A DNA stretch of 18,054 nucleotides from JAJNBK01 sp035642715 (lineage in GTDB: Archaea; Thermoproteota; Nitrososphaeria; Nitrososphaerales; Nitrososphaeraceae). The stretch lies in contig DASQRW010000245.1 of assembly GCA_035642715.1 (NCBI GenBank), positions 1 through 18,054 on the forward strand. The letters run 5' to 3'. Position 1 is the first letter of the stretch; each line of letters opens with the position of its first letter. This document shows, one piece after another, positions 1 through 7,095 of this stretch. The notes under the pieces were generated by a model that was not told the origin of the DNA, ran no database searches, and saw only the letters and a list, made by a program, of their open reading frames with translations. The position numbers were made by a program, and so were the translations under genes.

Positions 1-576
1 AGGCGACTGTTCAAAATTATATACTAATGACGGCAGGGTAACATTAGTAATAGTAATATTAGTAGCATTAGGAATATTAGTAGCATTAACAAGTTTTGAA
101 ATACCAATTTGGTCGTCGTTGCTAATACATCCAACATTAGACGTGTTGGTGGTACTCCCAAGGACATCTATGGTATTATTAGATGTAGGGGTGCCAAGGA
201 CATCTACTGTATCCCATGCTACTGGAATCGAATTATCAATACAAGATAATTTGGCAGTTAGTTCATTTGTTCCATTTGTAATGAGATGGTAGTCCTTAGT
301 ATATGTAAATGTCCAATTAGAATAATCATTTACTCCGCCAGAACCGGTTGCTAAGGTTTTCTGGTATGGCTTTTGATTATTCCAGTCTACATCAACCTGA
401 CAGTTAGTAGTAGCATTATCTGCAGATATTCCTGATATTGTGAGTTCACCAACTGGAACTTGTTGACCTTGAGAGGGAGACGTTATTTCTATAGTAGGTC
501 TTGCTGAAAGTTGCGCGAAGGCTGCATCTGTCCAAATAATGCAAAGAAATATTCCCAAAGCAACCAGTAGTGCCAT
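1..576 (-). CDS. Secreted Ig-like surface protein, partial (C-terminus beyond left edge)
   Basis: The minus-strand frame is open from an ATG at 576 to the window edge, giving 192 residues and no stop, so the C-terminus is missing. Residues 1-22 form a signal peptide: a hydrophobic stretch, then AFAQ as the likely cleavage site. Residues about 26-113 look like an Ig-like beta-sandwich, opening PTIEITSPSQGQQVPVGELT and with two cysteines (C59, C112) placed to form a disulfide. The rest is Asn/Thr/Ser-rich and carries about nine N-x-S/T sequons, several in short tandem repeats. This points to an exported, probably N-glycosylated cell-surface protein; no enzymatic motif is visible. An in-frame TTG at 591 would add MNSEK and a lysine before the signal, and lies about 27 bases after a TATA-like box, so it is a serious alternative start. 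Function unknown. The existence of the gene is well supported; the domain call rests on pattern only. Confidence 0.8.
   Translation of the reverse strand, partial: MALLVALGIFLCIIWTDAAFAQLSARPTIEITSPSQGQQVPVGELTISGISADNATTNCQVDVDWNNQKPYQKTLATGSGGVNDYSNWTFTYTKDYHLITNGTNELTAKLSCIDNSIPVAWDTVDVLGTPTSNNTIDVLGSTTNTSNVGCISNDDQIGISKLVNATNIPNATNITITNVTLPSLVYNFEQSP
55..90. repeat. 18-bp tandem repeat coding NATNIP/NATNIT
   Basis: Two adjacent 18-bp units share AATATTAGTAGCATTA (55-70 and 73-88). They lie in the Asn/Thr tail of the Ig-like protein and encode consecutive sequon-bearing hexapeptides. This looks like recent in-frame expansion. Confidence 0.8.
158..206. repeat. Pair of 13-bp direct repeats in the Ig-like protein gene
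   Basis: CCAAGGACATCTA occurs at 158-170 and 194-206, 36 bases (12 codons) apart. It encodes the duplicated DVLG segments in the linker after the Ig-like domain. The spacing keeps the frame. Confidence 0.7.
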
Positions 577-613
577 TTTTTCAGAATTCAACTGAATGAA
601 CCTTTTGGTACTA

Positions 614-622
614 CTTTTATAA
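614..622 (-). promoter_or_regulatory. TATA-like box for the secreted Ig-like protein
   Basis: On the minus strand this reads TTATAAAAG, centred about 42 bases before the ATG at 576 and about 27 before the alternative TTG at 591. Archaeal transcription normally starts about 25 bases after the box, which would give either a short leader or a leaderless TTG start. Confidence 0.5.
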
Positions 623-905
623 CGGGACTATAAATGTATGACTTATTTTGCTTTTTAGCCAGGACATATGATAGTCTGCTGCATCTCTACTATAGTCTCG
701 GGCAATTTTCTGATATTATTCCTCTTATAGATTAATAACAAGTCAAAAATCTTGTTGTAAAGAAAGCGTTTCAGTGGAAAGCAAGTGCAAAGAGGTACAT
801 TAGAAGTTTTTTTCTATAATATTTTTCAATCGAATATTTGACCGCTAAATTGATTTTAACATATTAGGAAGATACAATTTGCGTATATATGCCGAAGAAT
901 GTAAT

Positions 906-918
906 AATATATAAAAAG
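906..918 (+). promoter_or_regulatory. TATA-like box for the glycosyltransferase
   Basis: AATATATAAAAAG is a strong archaeal TATA match. It predicts a transcript start near 937-942, which is after the ATG at 934 and about 50 bases before the TTG at 989. It therefore bears on where translation really begins. Confidence 0.55.
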
Positions 919-988
919 AACAATAAACTAACTATGAAGTCTGCACCTAGCACAATCTATTACCATTAGCATCCGCCAAAGAAGTATT

Positions 989-2515
989 TTGCTACTGGCT
1001 ATACCACTAATATTATCAGCATTTACTCATCTATGGAATCCTATAGAATTTCCCTCTTTACATATTGATGAGGGTCACTATATGCGAAAGACAATGTCTA
1101 TTCTGGAAGGAACGGGCCTAGACCCACTAGCCCGCTATGCCGCTCCATATTTTGGTCAAATTTTCTTGGCAGGTGTATTAGCGATTGTTGGTTATCCCGA
1201 TTCGTTAAATCCTTCTGATGGTGGTGATGTACTACATTCAGTACAGACTCTTTATCTTGTTCCAAGAGTTCTGATGGGATTACTTGCAGTAGTCGATACT
1301 TTTCTTATTTATAAGATAACCGAGCGTCGCTACCATAACAGAAATGTTGCTCTTATTGCAGCTATTCTCTTTGCAGTAATGCCTTATGGCTGGCTTTTTA
1401 GAAGGGTGTTTTTGGAGACAATTCAAGTGCCTTTCCTTTTAACATCAATACTATTGGCAGTTTATGTTAAAGATCTAAAGATAGAAAACAACAACAATAC
1501 CATTAGATATAAAACTATTCCTATGATTTTACTTTCTGGTATCTTTTTAGGATTGTCTATCTTCACAAAAATTCCAGTGTTTACTATGATTCCGGTAGTA
1601 GCATTTCTAATTTATACTAATAATACTAAGGGTCATAAGCTAAGAAATCTTGGAATATGGTTTATCCCTGTTCTTCTAATACCACTAATTTGGCCCGCTC
1701 ATGCCATGATGATTGGAGAATTTGATCTATGGATGAATGGCGTGTTATGGCAAACGACAGAGCGTCCAAGTAGGCCATTAATTGGAACGATAAACACCTT
1801 TTTTGAAATGGATCCAGTTTTGTTTGTGCTCAGTATGGCCGGCTTGATTTTTGCAGCGGTAAAAAGAGATTTCTTTCTTTTGTTGTGGGTTATTCCATTT
1901 CTTATATTTCTCTATGTTATAGACTACGTATCATCATTCCACTTGATTCCACTACTTCCTGCATTCTCCATTGCCGCATCTAGGTTTATTGTAGAGATAA
2001 CAAACAAAATTATTAAGAAAAACATGTTTCAGCAAATATTACCAATTGCCGTAATTTCAGGAATTATTATTTTTGGATTGATATCTACCACTATGTTAAT
2101 TACAACAAATGTAAATTCATCTGTGTATAAAGCATTGGCTGTAATTGTTCAAAAGCTACCTAATAAAGACGATACTAACAATACGGCTTCCGTAACACTG
2201 GTAGCAGCGCCAACTTATTTTTGGCTGCCGAGATATGCCTTTGATAAAGCTTTTGAAGAGAAAAGCTATTTCAGCGGAAAGCCACTTGAAAACGAAAGGT
2301 ATATTGTTATTGCCGACCGAGGGCTGACGCGCATCATGTCAGGAACTGATAACAGACCGCCTAATCCCCTAATGCAATATCTCTATGAAAATTCACAAAC
2401 AATAGCTAGAGTTATTCCAGATGATGAAACTAAGTACAATGTTAAAAATTATCCCTATGCGAATATGCTCCAAAACCCTAGATCAACAGAAATTGAAATT
2501 AGAACCAATTACTAA
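989..2515 (+). CDS. GT-C fold membrane glycosyltransferase (PMT/ArnT/GT39-like)
   Basis: This is a polytopic membrane protein of 508 residues. About ten or eleven hydrophobic segments lie in the first 370 residues, followed by a soluble C-terminal tail. Soon after the first segment comes H25-IDEGHYMRK, with acidic D27 and E28, matching the acidic motif in the first outer loop of GT-C enzymes. This family transfers sugars from polyprenyl-phosphate donors to proteins or lipids on the outer face of the membrane; the actual substrate cannot be read here. The listed start is TTG and is uncertain: the frame stays open back to a stop at 935-937, and those residues (SLHLAQSITISIRQRS) look plausible as a basic N-terminus. 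Secreted proteins rich in N-glycosylation sequons lie on both sides, which fits a role in surface glycosylation (inference). It could also act on lipid-linked glycans. Confidence 0.8.
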   Translation: MLLAIPLILSAFTHLWNPIEFPSLHIDEGHYMRKTMSILEGTGLDPLARYAAPYFGQIFLAGVLAIVGYPDSLNPSDGGDVLHSVQTLYLVPRVLMGLLAVVDTFLIYKITERRYHNRNVALIAAILFAVMPYGWLFRRVFLETIQVPFLLTSILLAVYVKDLKIENNNNTIRYKTIPMILLSGIFLGLSIFTKIPVFTMIPVVAFLIYTNNTKGHKLRNLGIWFIPVLLIPLIWPAHAMMIGEFDLWMNGVLWQTTERPSRPLIGTINTFFEMDPVLFVLSMAGLIFAAVKRDFFLLLWVIPFLIFLYVIDYVSSFHLIPLLPAFSIAASRFIVEITNKIIKKNMFQQILPIAVISGIIIFGLISTTMLITTNVNSSVYKALAVIVQKLPNKDDTNNTASVTLVAAPTYFWLPRYAFDKAFEEKSYFSGKPLENERYIVIADRGLTRIMSGTDNRPPNPLMQYLYENSQTIARVIPDDETKYNVKNYPYANMLQNPRSTEIEIRTNY

Positions 2516-2535
2516 CTGACAAATACAACAATACT

Positions 2536-2545
2536 CCTTTTTTGT
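2536..2545 (+). terminator. T-tract terminator after the glycosyltransferase
   Basis: A run of six T residues (2538-2543) lies about 25 bases after the stop codon. Archaeal RNA polymerase terminates at such tracts. No strong stem-loop precedes it, so support is modest. Confidence 0.35.
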
Positions 2546-2773
2546 AGTTACTCTTGTTCTGATACCTACCCATATCACCGTATCGTCTAAAGAGAAAACT
2601 AGTAGATAAAAATAGAATTTTTCTGAGATTATATCAAAATAATATCACATAGATGTGATAATCATCATCGCTAAAGGAAAAAACATATCATTAAATTAAT
2701 AATAATGAATTAGTAAAACAATACGAAGCAGTTTTGAAGCTTGTTTGTGTCGTGTAACAGGTAAGTTATGCAA

Positions 2774-2835
2774 GCTAAAATGGTTATTTGTAACGATAAA
2801 TAATCTTCTTGAATCAAGAATTAACTGGTTTTAGC
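2774..2835. repeat. Nested inverted repeats (possible structured RNA or operator)
   Basis: An outer dyad GCTAAAA (2774-2780) / TTTTAGC (2829-2835) encloses GTTA (2783-2786) / TAAC (2822-2825). It also encloses an inner odd palindrome TTCTTGA-A-TCAAGAA (2806-2820). The one-base centre of the inner palindrome suits a protein-binding site better than an RNA hairpin, whereas the outer arms could pair in RNA. Confidence 0.4.
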
Positions 2836-3372
2836 AATTACAGGGACAGGCATAATTTGACAAAAAATTGATGTAGATATGATTTAACAGACACTTGTTG
2901 ATAATAAAAATATAATGATCCTCAATATGTTCAAATGGGTTGATACACCTTTCCTACTTCTATTATTTTTCGTTTATTCTGATAACTTAATAAAAATTAT
3001 GAAATGATATGATATGGTAGCATATTGTTAAAGAAGTAAAAAACCTGTTAATATAATATAAATGTGATAAAAAGAGTTAGTCTTTGATGAGGTGTAGATA
3101 AAAGTTGCAAATATTAATGATAAGTTAGAAGACATAGACTTCAGAAGGTTTTGATATAATTACATTTGATATTTTGTATGTAATCATACAACTATCCTGT
3201 TTTATCGGTCAAGAAAGAACATTTAAAATAGTTTCAATGGCATGTCAATTAAGCAATTATTACTGATAATAACAGCCAACAAGACAAAGACGCGAATAAG
3301 AATGGAAACCGAATCATAATGCTAAGTTTAATTTTCAAAAATTATTTCTTTACTTTTCGATATGATAAGAAA

Positions 3373-3381
3373 CTTATAAAG
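3373..3381 (+). promoter_or_regulatory. TATA-like box for the beta-propeller protein
   Basis: CTTATAAAG is centred about 40 bases before the ATG at 3417, predicting a leader of about 14 bases. A second AT box, TTTAAAT at 3392-3398, is too close for standard spacing. Confidence 0.45.
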
Positions 3382-3416
3382 GTCATTTTCTTTTAAATGA
3401 TGACAAAGACATTATC

Positions 3417-4823
3417 ATGAAGGAAAAAATCTTTCTGTCCAGATTTTGTAGACAAAAAATGAGTTTGTATACTCTAAGTATTATAACAGCTATAATCATT
3501 CTTTTTGTGTTTATTGATTATACGTTATCATCATCCCAACCTACGTATGGTCAGTCCTTTGGCAATCTTACTAATCTAAGTAATAATACTGGATTCTCAT
3601 CTAATCCGCAAATTACGACTTTTGGAAGCAACGTCTATGTTGTGTGGCGAGACAATAGTTCTGGAAACTACGACATTTATTTTTCATCAAGCGTAGATAA
3701 TGGCACTACATTTAATGGTATCGAAAACTTGAGTAATAATGATGGACGATCTGACGAACCGCAGATAGCAGCAGTCGGAGTTAATGTATATGTTGTATGG
3801 CGAGACAATAGTTCTGGAAAAGATCAAATTTATTTTAAGAGAAGTTCTGATACAGGTAATTCATTTAACACTACAGAGAACTTGAGCAACAGTAATGGTA
3901 GCTCAACCGATCCGCAAATAACTGCGACGGGAAATAATGCTTACATCATATGGAGCGATACTACAACAGGAAATGGCGACATATACTTTAAATCAAGTAC
4001 AAATAACGGGACTTCATTTTCATTCCCGAAAAATTTAAGCACAAACCTTGATGGACCGGCCCTTTTTCCGCAGGTTGAGGCTATGGGAAATAACGTATAC
4101 GTGGTATGGCAAGACGAAACTCCTGATAAAGGACGAATAAGATTTAGAGCTAGTAACGATAATGGCAATGACTTTAGTATTACCAGAGTTCTGAGTCAGA
4201 AGAATGAAGTAAACGCTAATTCTCCGCAACTATCCGTATCTGAGAGGGCTATTTATGTTGTTTGGGAAGATAACTCCCGTTCTGGAAACAATTCTTCTAA
4301 GAATTTTGATCTGTTATTCAGGGTAGGTACAGATGGAGGCTCTACCTTCACAAATACAAAGATTTTAACAAAAAATCCAGGTGATTCATTTGATCCACGT
4401 ACAGCTACAACTGGAGAGAACATGTATGCTGTTTGGGAAGATAACACCGCAGGAGATGATACTTCTTTAAATTGGGAGGTGAGATTTAGAGGAGTTCTAT
4501 ATAATGGAGAAAATACAACTGATACAAAAATATTAAGCGAAAGTATTGGCGAAGTAGCAGACTTTCCACAAATTGCTGCATCAGAAAGTAATTTGTACGT
4601 CGTATGGAGTGATCTCTTTATACGCACATATCCAGGAATGTTCGATATTTTTTTAACATTTAGTAAAGATGAAGGGAGAAATTTCAGTCAAGCCGTTAAT
4701 TTAAGTAGCAACCAAGGAAGTTCTGTCTTACCACGTATAGCAGCATCTGAAGATCATGCATATATTGTATGGAGCGATACTACAACAGGAAATGGCGACA
4801 TATATTTCAGATCAGTCTCTTGA
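3417..4823 (+). CDS. Secreted eight-repeat beta-propeller protein (sialidase/BNR-like)
   Basis: The 468-residue protein has a basic N-terminus, a hydrophobic segment at about residues 16-36 and a likely signal cleavage after PTYGQ. The rest consists of eight repeats of about 51-57 residues. Each follows the pattern NLS..G.S..PQI...G.NVYVVW.D...G..DIYF..S.D.G..F, with a nearly invariant W-x-D and, in repeats 1-7, an Asp-box-like S-x-D-x-G-x-x-F ending. The last repeat stops before the Asp box. Such repeats fold as blades of a beta-propeller. I see no Arg triad or other catalytic set of a true sialidase, so binding or structural use at the cell surface is likelier than hydrolysis. There are many N-x-S/T sequons. 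Some repeats are near identical at the DNA level. An internal ATG at 3459 is a possible alternative start that would keep the signal. Confidence 0.85.
   Translation: MKEKIFLSRFCRQKMSLYTLSIITAIIILFVFIDYTLSSSQPTYGQSFGNLTNLSNNTGFSSNPQITTFGSNVYVVWRDNSSGNYDIYFSSSVDNGTTFNGIENLSNNDGRSDEPQIAAVGVNVYVVWRDNSSGKDQIYFKRSSDTGNSFNTTENLSNSNGSSTDPQITATGNNAYIIWSDTTTGNGDIYFKSSTNNGTSFSFPKNLSTNLDGPALFPQVEAMGNNVYVVWQDETPDKGRIRFRASNDNGNDFSITRVLSQKNEVNANSPQLSVSERAIYVVWEDNSRSGNNSSKNFDLLFRVGTDGGSTFTNTKILTKNPGDSFDPRTATTGENMYAVWEDNTAGDDTSLNWEVRFRGVLYNGENTTDTKILSESIGEVADFPQIAASESNLYVVWSDLFIRTYPGMFDIFLTFSKDEGRNFSQAVNLSSNQGSSVLPRIAASEDHAYIVWSDTTTGNGDIYFRSVS
3949..3985. repeat. 37-bp perfect repeat, copy 1 (blade 3)
   Basis: These 37 bases are identical to 4768-4804. 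They encode WSDTTTGNGDI in the third propeller repeat. Perfect identity including silent positions contrasts with the divergence of the other blades, implying recent duplication or gene conversion. Confidence 0.85.
4768..4804. repeat. 37-bp perfect repeat, copy 2 (blade 8)
   Basis: Identical to 3949-3985, 819 bases (273 codons) away, so in frame. A further pair, 3645-3667 and 3798-3820 (23 identical bases encoding WRDNSSG), links blades 1 and 2. Confidence 0.85.
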
Positions 4824-4886
4824 GTAATAATTTCGTACTTACTACGCTTATTACTTCCACCTAGGTTTACTATTTTCATTCTTTTT
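4823..4886 (+). terminator. Possible terminator after the beta-propeller gene
   Basis: AGTAATAA (4823-4830) and TTATTACT (4848-4855) form an 8-bp inverted repeat that begins within the TGA stop codon. T-rich sequence follows at 4873-4886. The 17-base loop and weak A-T pairs limit confidence. Confidence 0.4.
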
Positions 4887-5510
4887 GGCTGGGTTCACTT
4901 AACATCGCAGTGAGTAATCATTTGTTATGCATGTCAATCAATCAATAAATAAATTAAACTAATAGGGAATGTGTTGTAGTTTGCAGCTCCTTTCCTTTCT
5001 ACACTGAAATAGTCATCAAAATTTTCAGTTCTGTCTTTAATGTACTAAATGGTTCTTTCAATTACATTTTCTCATATGGCAAATGAATAATATGATGTTG
5101 TTTTTTAGTTTGAGAAATTACAAGCTTCAGGATATAACTATGTACCACCGTCTATATTAAATACAGGATATTTTCCATACTTTCTTACTGCTGATGATCG
5201 TATATATATAATGCTCTGCAATAAACATCTACTTCTTTCGTATGAGATATGTATTCTCCTTACAATAAGATAAATGCTGAGATGTCTTTCTTAAAGATAG
5301 ACCTGAAAAGTACAAGTGTAATGCATAGAAGATGTACTTTGAAGGTGTTCTATTCTTAGGAGCATAAAAGAGAAGTAGAATATCTTCAGCAATAGATTCA
5401 GTGTAAGTGAACAGAGGCTTCTTTTTCTTATTATTATATATATCCTACAAGGATGAGACCATTGTAGAGAGACTTTGAGTTCGATGCGCTTATAACATAT
5501 AGATTTTCCG
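4824..5510. other. Convergent intergenic region without a clear gene
   Basis: About 690 AT-rich bases lie between the convergent propeller and ureohydrolase genes. A 90-codon minus-strand ORF overlapping the ureohydrolase 3' end has a composition typical of chance translation and is not accepted. One 8-bp inverted repeat, AAAGTACA (5307-5314) / TGTACTTT (5333-5340), has an 18-base loop and could form an RNA hairpin. Nothing else was recognised. Confidence 0.5.
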
Positions 5511-6482
5511 TTAATGAGTATTACAAGTATGTGAGAGTATTCTAAATAATGTTTGTGTCGCAAGTGTTCCCTCCCGATAATCGATGTTTTTTAGTCCTAC
5601 CTCGACAATATCCATGCCAACAAGTTTAGAGGATTTATTTAAACTTTTTATAATTTTTAGAATTTCAAAAGGATTCAACCCAAATGGTTCTGGGGTGCCA
5701 GTGCATGGCACATATGGAAGGTCATAGACATCTATGTCAAATGATATGTATATATTCTTGTTTAAAGTTGCTGATCTAAGATAATTTGATACATTATCAA
5801 TATCTCTATGTATTTCCCAAGAATCAAAGGTTACAACTCCATTTTCTTCTGCTATCTTGTTTTCGTCCTTATCAGTTTGCCTTATTCCAATTTGTATGAT
5901 ATTGACTCCTGGAATATATCCTTGTTTCATTAAATGATAAAAAGGAGTAGTATGGCACATCTTCATACGATTGTATTCAGGTTTCATATCTCTATGAGCA
6001 TCAAAGTGAATCACGACGGGTTTTAGCTTTGACAATTGCCTCAGAGAATAATACGTCACAGTCTGTTCTCCACCCATGATTACAGGTAATTTATTTGACC
6101 TAACTAGCCTATCAGTTATTACAGGAATTGTCTTATTTAGGTACTCGAGAGATCTAATAATATGATCTTCATTTCTTCTTTTTTTATTTTTGAGAGGAAT
6201 TCTTAAATCTCCAAGATCATATATTTTGGCTCTTTCATAGATATCTATTTTTTCATCTAAAATAAATGTTTCAATCTGACGAGCAGAAGTTAGCCTAATT
6301 GCCTCTGGCCCTCTTGAAGTTCCTTTGCCAAAACTAGTTGTAATATCTAATGGCACACCATAGAACACAACATTTGAATCATTGAATGTTACCTTGATAG
6401 GAATATCTGCAAAACTATATCCAGCCTTTGTTTTTTCAGGAATGATAAATAATGGTTCAAGAAAGTCTAGAGTGGTCTTCAA
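5511..6482 (-). CDS. Ureohydrolase (arginase/agmatinase) family protein with an altered metal ligand
   Basis: The 323-residue length suits the family. These cytoplasmic enzymes use two Mn (or Ni) ions to release urea from guanidino compounds such as arginine, agmatine or guanidine, or act on formimino groups. Visible motifs are DAHRD (D161, H163, D165), SFDIDVYD (D249, D251), CTGTPEPFG at 260-268, and D291-IVE294. The first motif, normally GG(D/E)H, here reads GGEQ: metal-ligand His becomes Gln140, codon CAG. Five of the six usual ligands therefore remain. Substrate cannot be assigned; the protein could be active with a changed metal site or have another role. The start is TTG: an in-frame TAA lies two codons upstream, no nearby ATG follows, and a TATA-like box lies 25 bases before it, suggesting a leaderless message. 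PolB lies 0.6 kb upstream on the same strand but is probably transcribed separately. Confidence 0.85.
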   Translation of the reverse strand: MKTTLDFLEPLFIIPEKTKAGYSFADIPIKVTFNDSNVVFYGVPLDITTSFGKGTSRGPEAIRLTSARQIETFILDEKIDIYERAKIYDLGDLRIPLKNKKRRNEDHIIRSLEYLNKTIPVITDRLVRSNKLPVIMGGEQTVTYYSLRQLSKLKPVVIHFDAHRDMKPEYNRMKMCHTTPFYHLMKQGYIPGVNIIQIGIRQTDKDENKIAEENGVVTFDSWEIHRDIDNVSNYLRSATLNKNIYISFDIDVYDLPYVPCTGTPEPFGLNPFEILKIIKSLNKSSKLVGMDIVEVGLKNIDYREGTLATQTLFRILSHTCNTH

Positions 6483-7095
6483 TGATAATTACAAAATTAA
6501 AGGATTTAAATGCCTTTCTTCTTCTCTGACTAAAATGTCATTCGTTAACTGACTTGGCACCCAATCTTAAATTAAAGATCTGTCATCTCAAATTTATGAA
6601 GGAGATATTTAATTTTAAAGAATATTAAGATTGTTATCGTAAGTCACATAATAACAAATCTTTGCAATATACGATTCAAATCAATACTCAAATACATTAT
6701 GACTTTTTTTGGTTTCGGTTTTAAATACATCGATTCATACATCCTCTATCCATCTCATTGAAGAAACCTGGATTAAACTAATTTCTATTCATAATAATAG
6801 GTTAAATGTTTTTTTATGTTTGTCGAAATACCTTCACTCAGTGAATGCTAAATGGACAAAGCCTTTAAACGAACAGATATTTCCATTCATTCACCGAAAA
6901 TATATCCTGTTATGGAATTAAGCTAATTAAGCTAATTTGACATCTTTTTTAGTTGTCTAAGGATGATTTTATAGAACTCTATCAAATATAAAATATTTTT
7001 CTTCTAAAATTGTTGAAGAATTTTCTATTTGCAAGAGTATTCTTAGATATTTAAAAATATATATGTATAAACCTATTTACGGTAGAAGCTTAACT
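6483..7095. other. Intergenic region between PolB and the ureohydrolase
   Basis: About 610 AT-rich bases contain the ureohydrolase promoter, a 9-bp tandem repeat (AATTAAGCT, 6916-6937), and a weak TTCTTC (6999-7004) / GAAGAA (7015-7020) dyad downstream of PolB. A 70-codon plus-strand ORF at 6709-6921 lacks a promoter and any recognisable domain and was not accepted. Confidence 0.45.
6504..6511 (-). promoter_or_regulatory. TATA-like box for the ureohydrolase gene
   Basis: The palindromic ATTTAAAT is centred about 25 bases before the TTG at 6482. The predicted transcript would begin at or next to the start codon, supporting a leaderless TTG start. Confidence 0.55.

Larger units (their letters stand above)
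577..988. other. Divergent intergenic region
   Basis: About 410 AT-rich bases lie between the minus-strand secreted protein and the plus-strand glycosyltransferase. They hold a TATA-like box for each gene and no convincing ORF. A weak dyad, AACAAG (737-742) and CTTGTT (751-756), is the only other structure seen. Confidence 0.5.
2516..3416. other. 900-bp AT-rich intergenic region
   Basis: No convincing long ORF is present. Contents worth recording are a T-tract near 2540, a nested dyad at 2774-2835, a 30-codon ORF at 2915-3007 encoding a hydrophobic peptide (MILNMFKWVDTPFLLLLFFV at its start; real status unknown), and the promoter of the next gene near 3375. No tRNA-like fold was found. Confidence 0.5.

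Noticed and set aside
3941..4627. Three minus-strand ORFs inside the beta-propeller gene
   Set aside because: Antisense shadows of the repeat-rich coding sequence.
3417..4823. Assignment of the propeller protein as an active sialidase
   Set aside because: Asp-box-like repeats alone do not make a sialidase; the catalytic Arg triad, Tyr/Glu pair and Asp could not be identified.
5291..5563. 90-codon minus-strand ORF overlapping the ureohydrolase 3' end
   Set aside because: Overlaps a well-supported gene, no promoter, and composition (Ile, Tyr, Cys, His) typical of chance translation.
6709..6921. 70-codon plus-strand ORF between polB and the ureohydrolase; considered as a transposase remnant
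   Set aside because: Non-ATG start, no domain, and no DDE or IS motif could be read in it.
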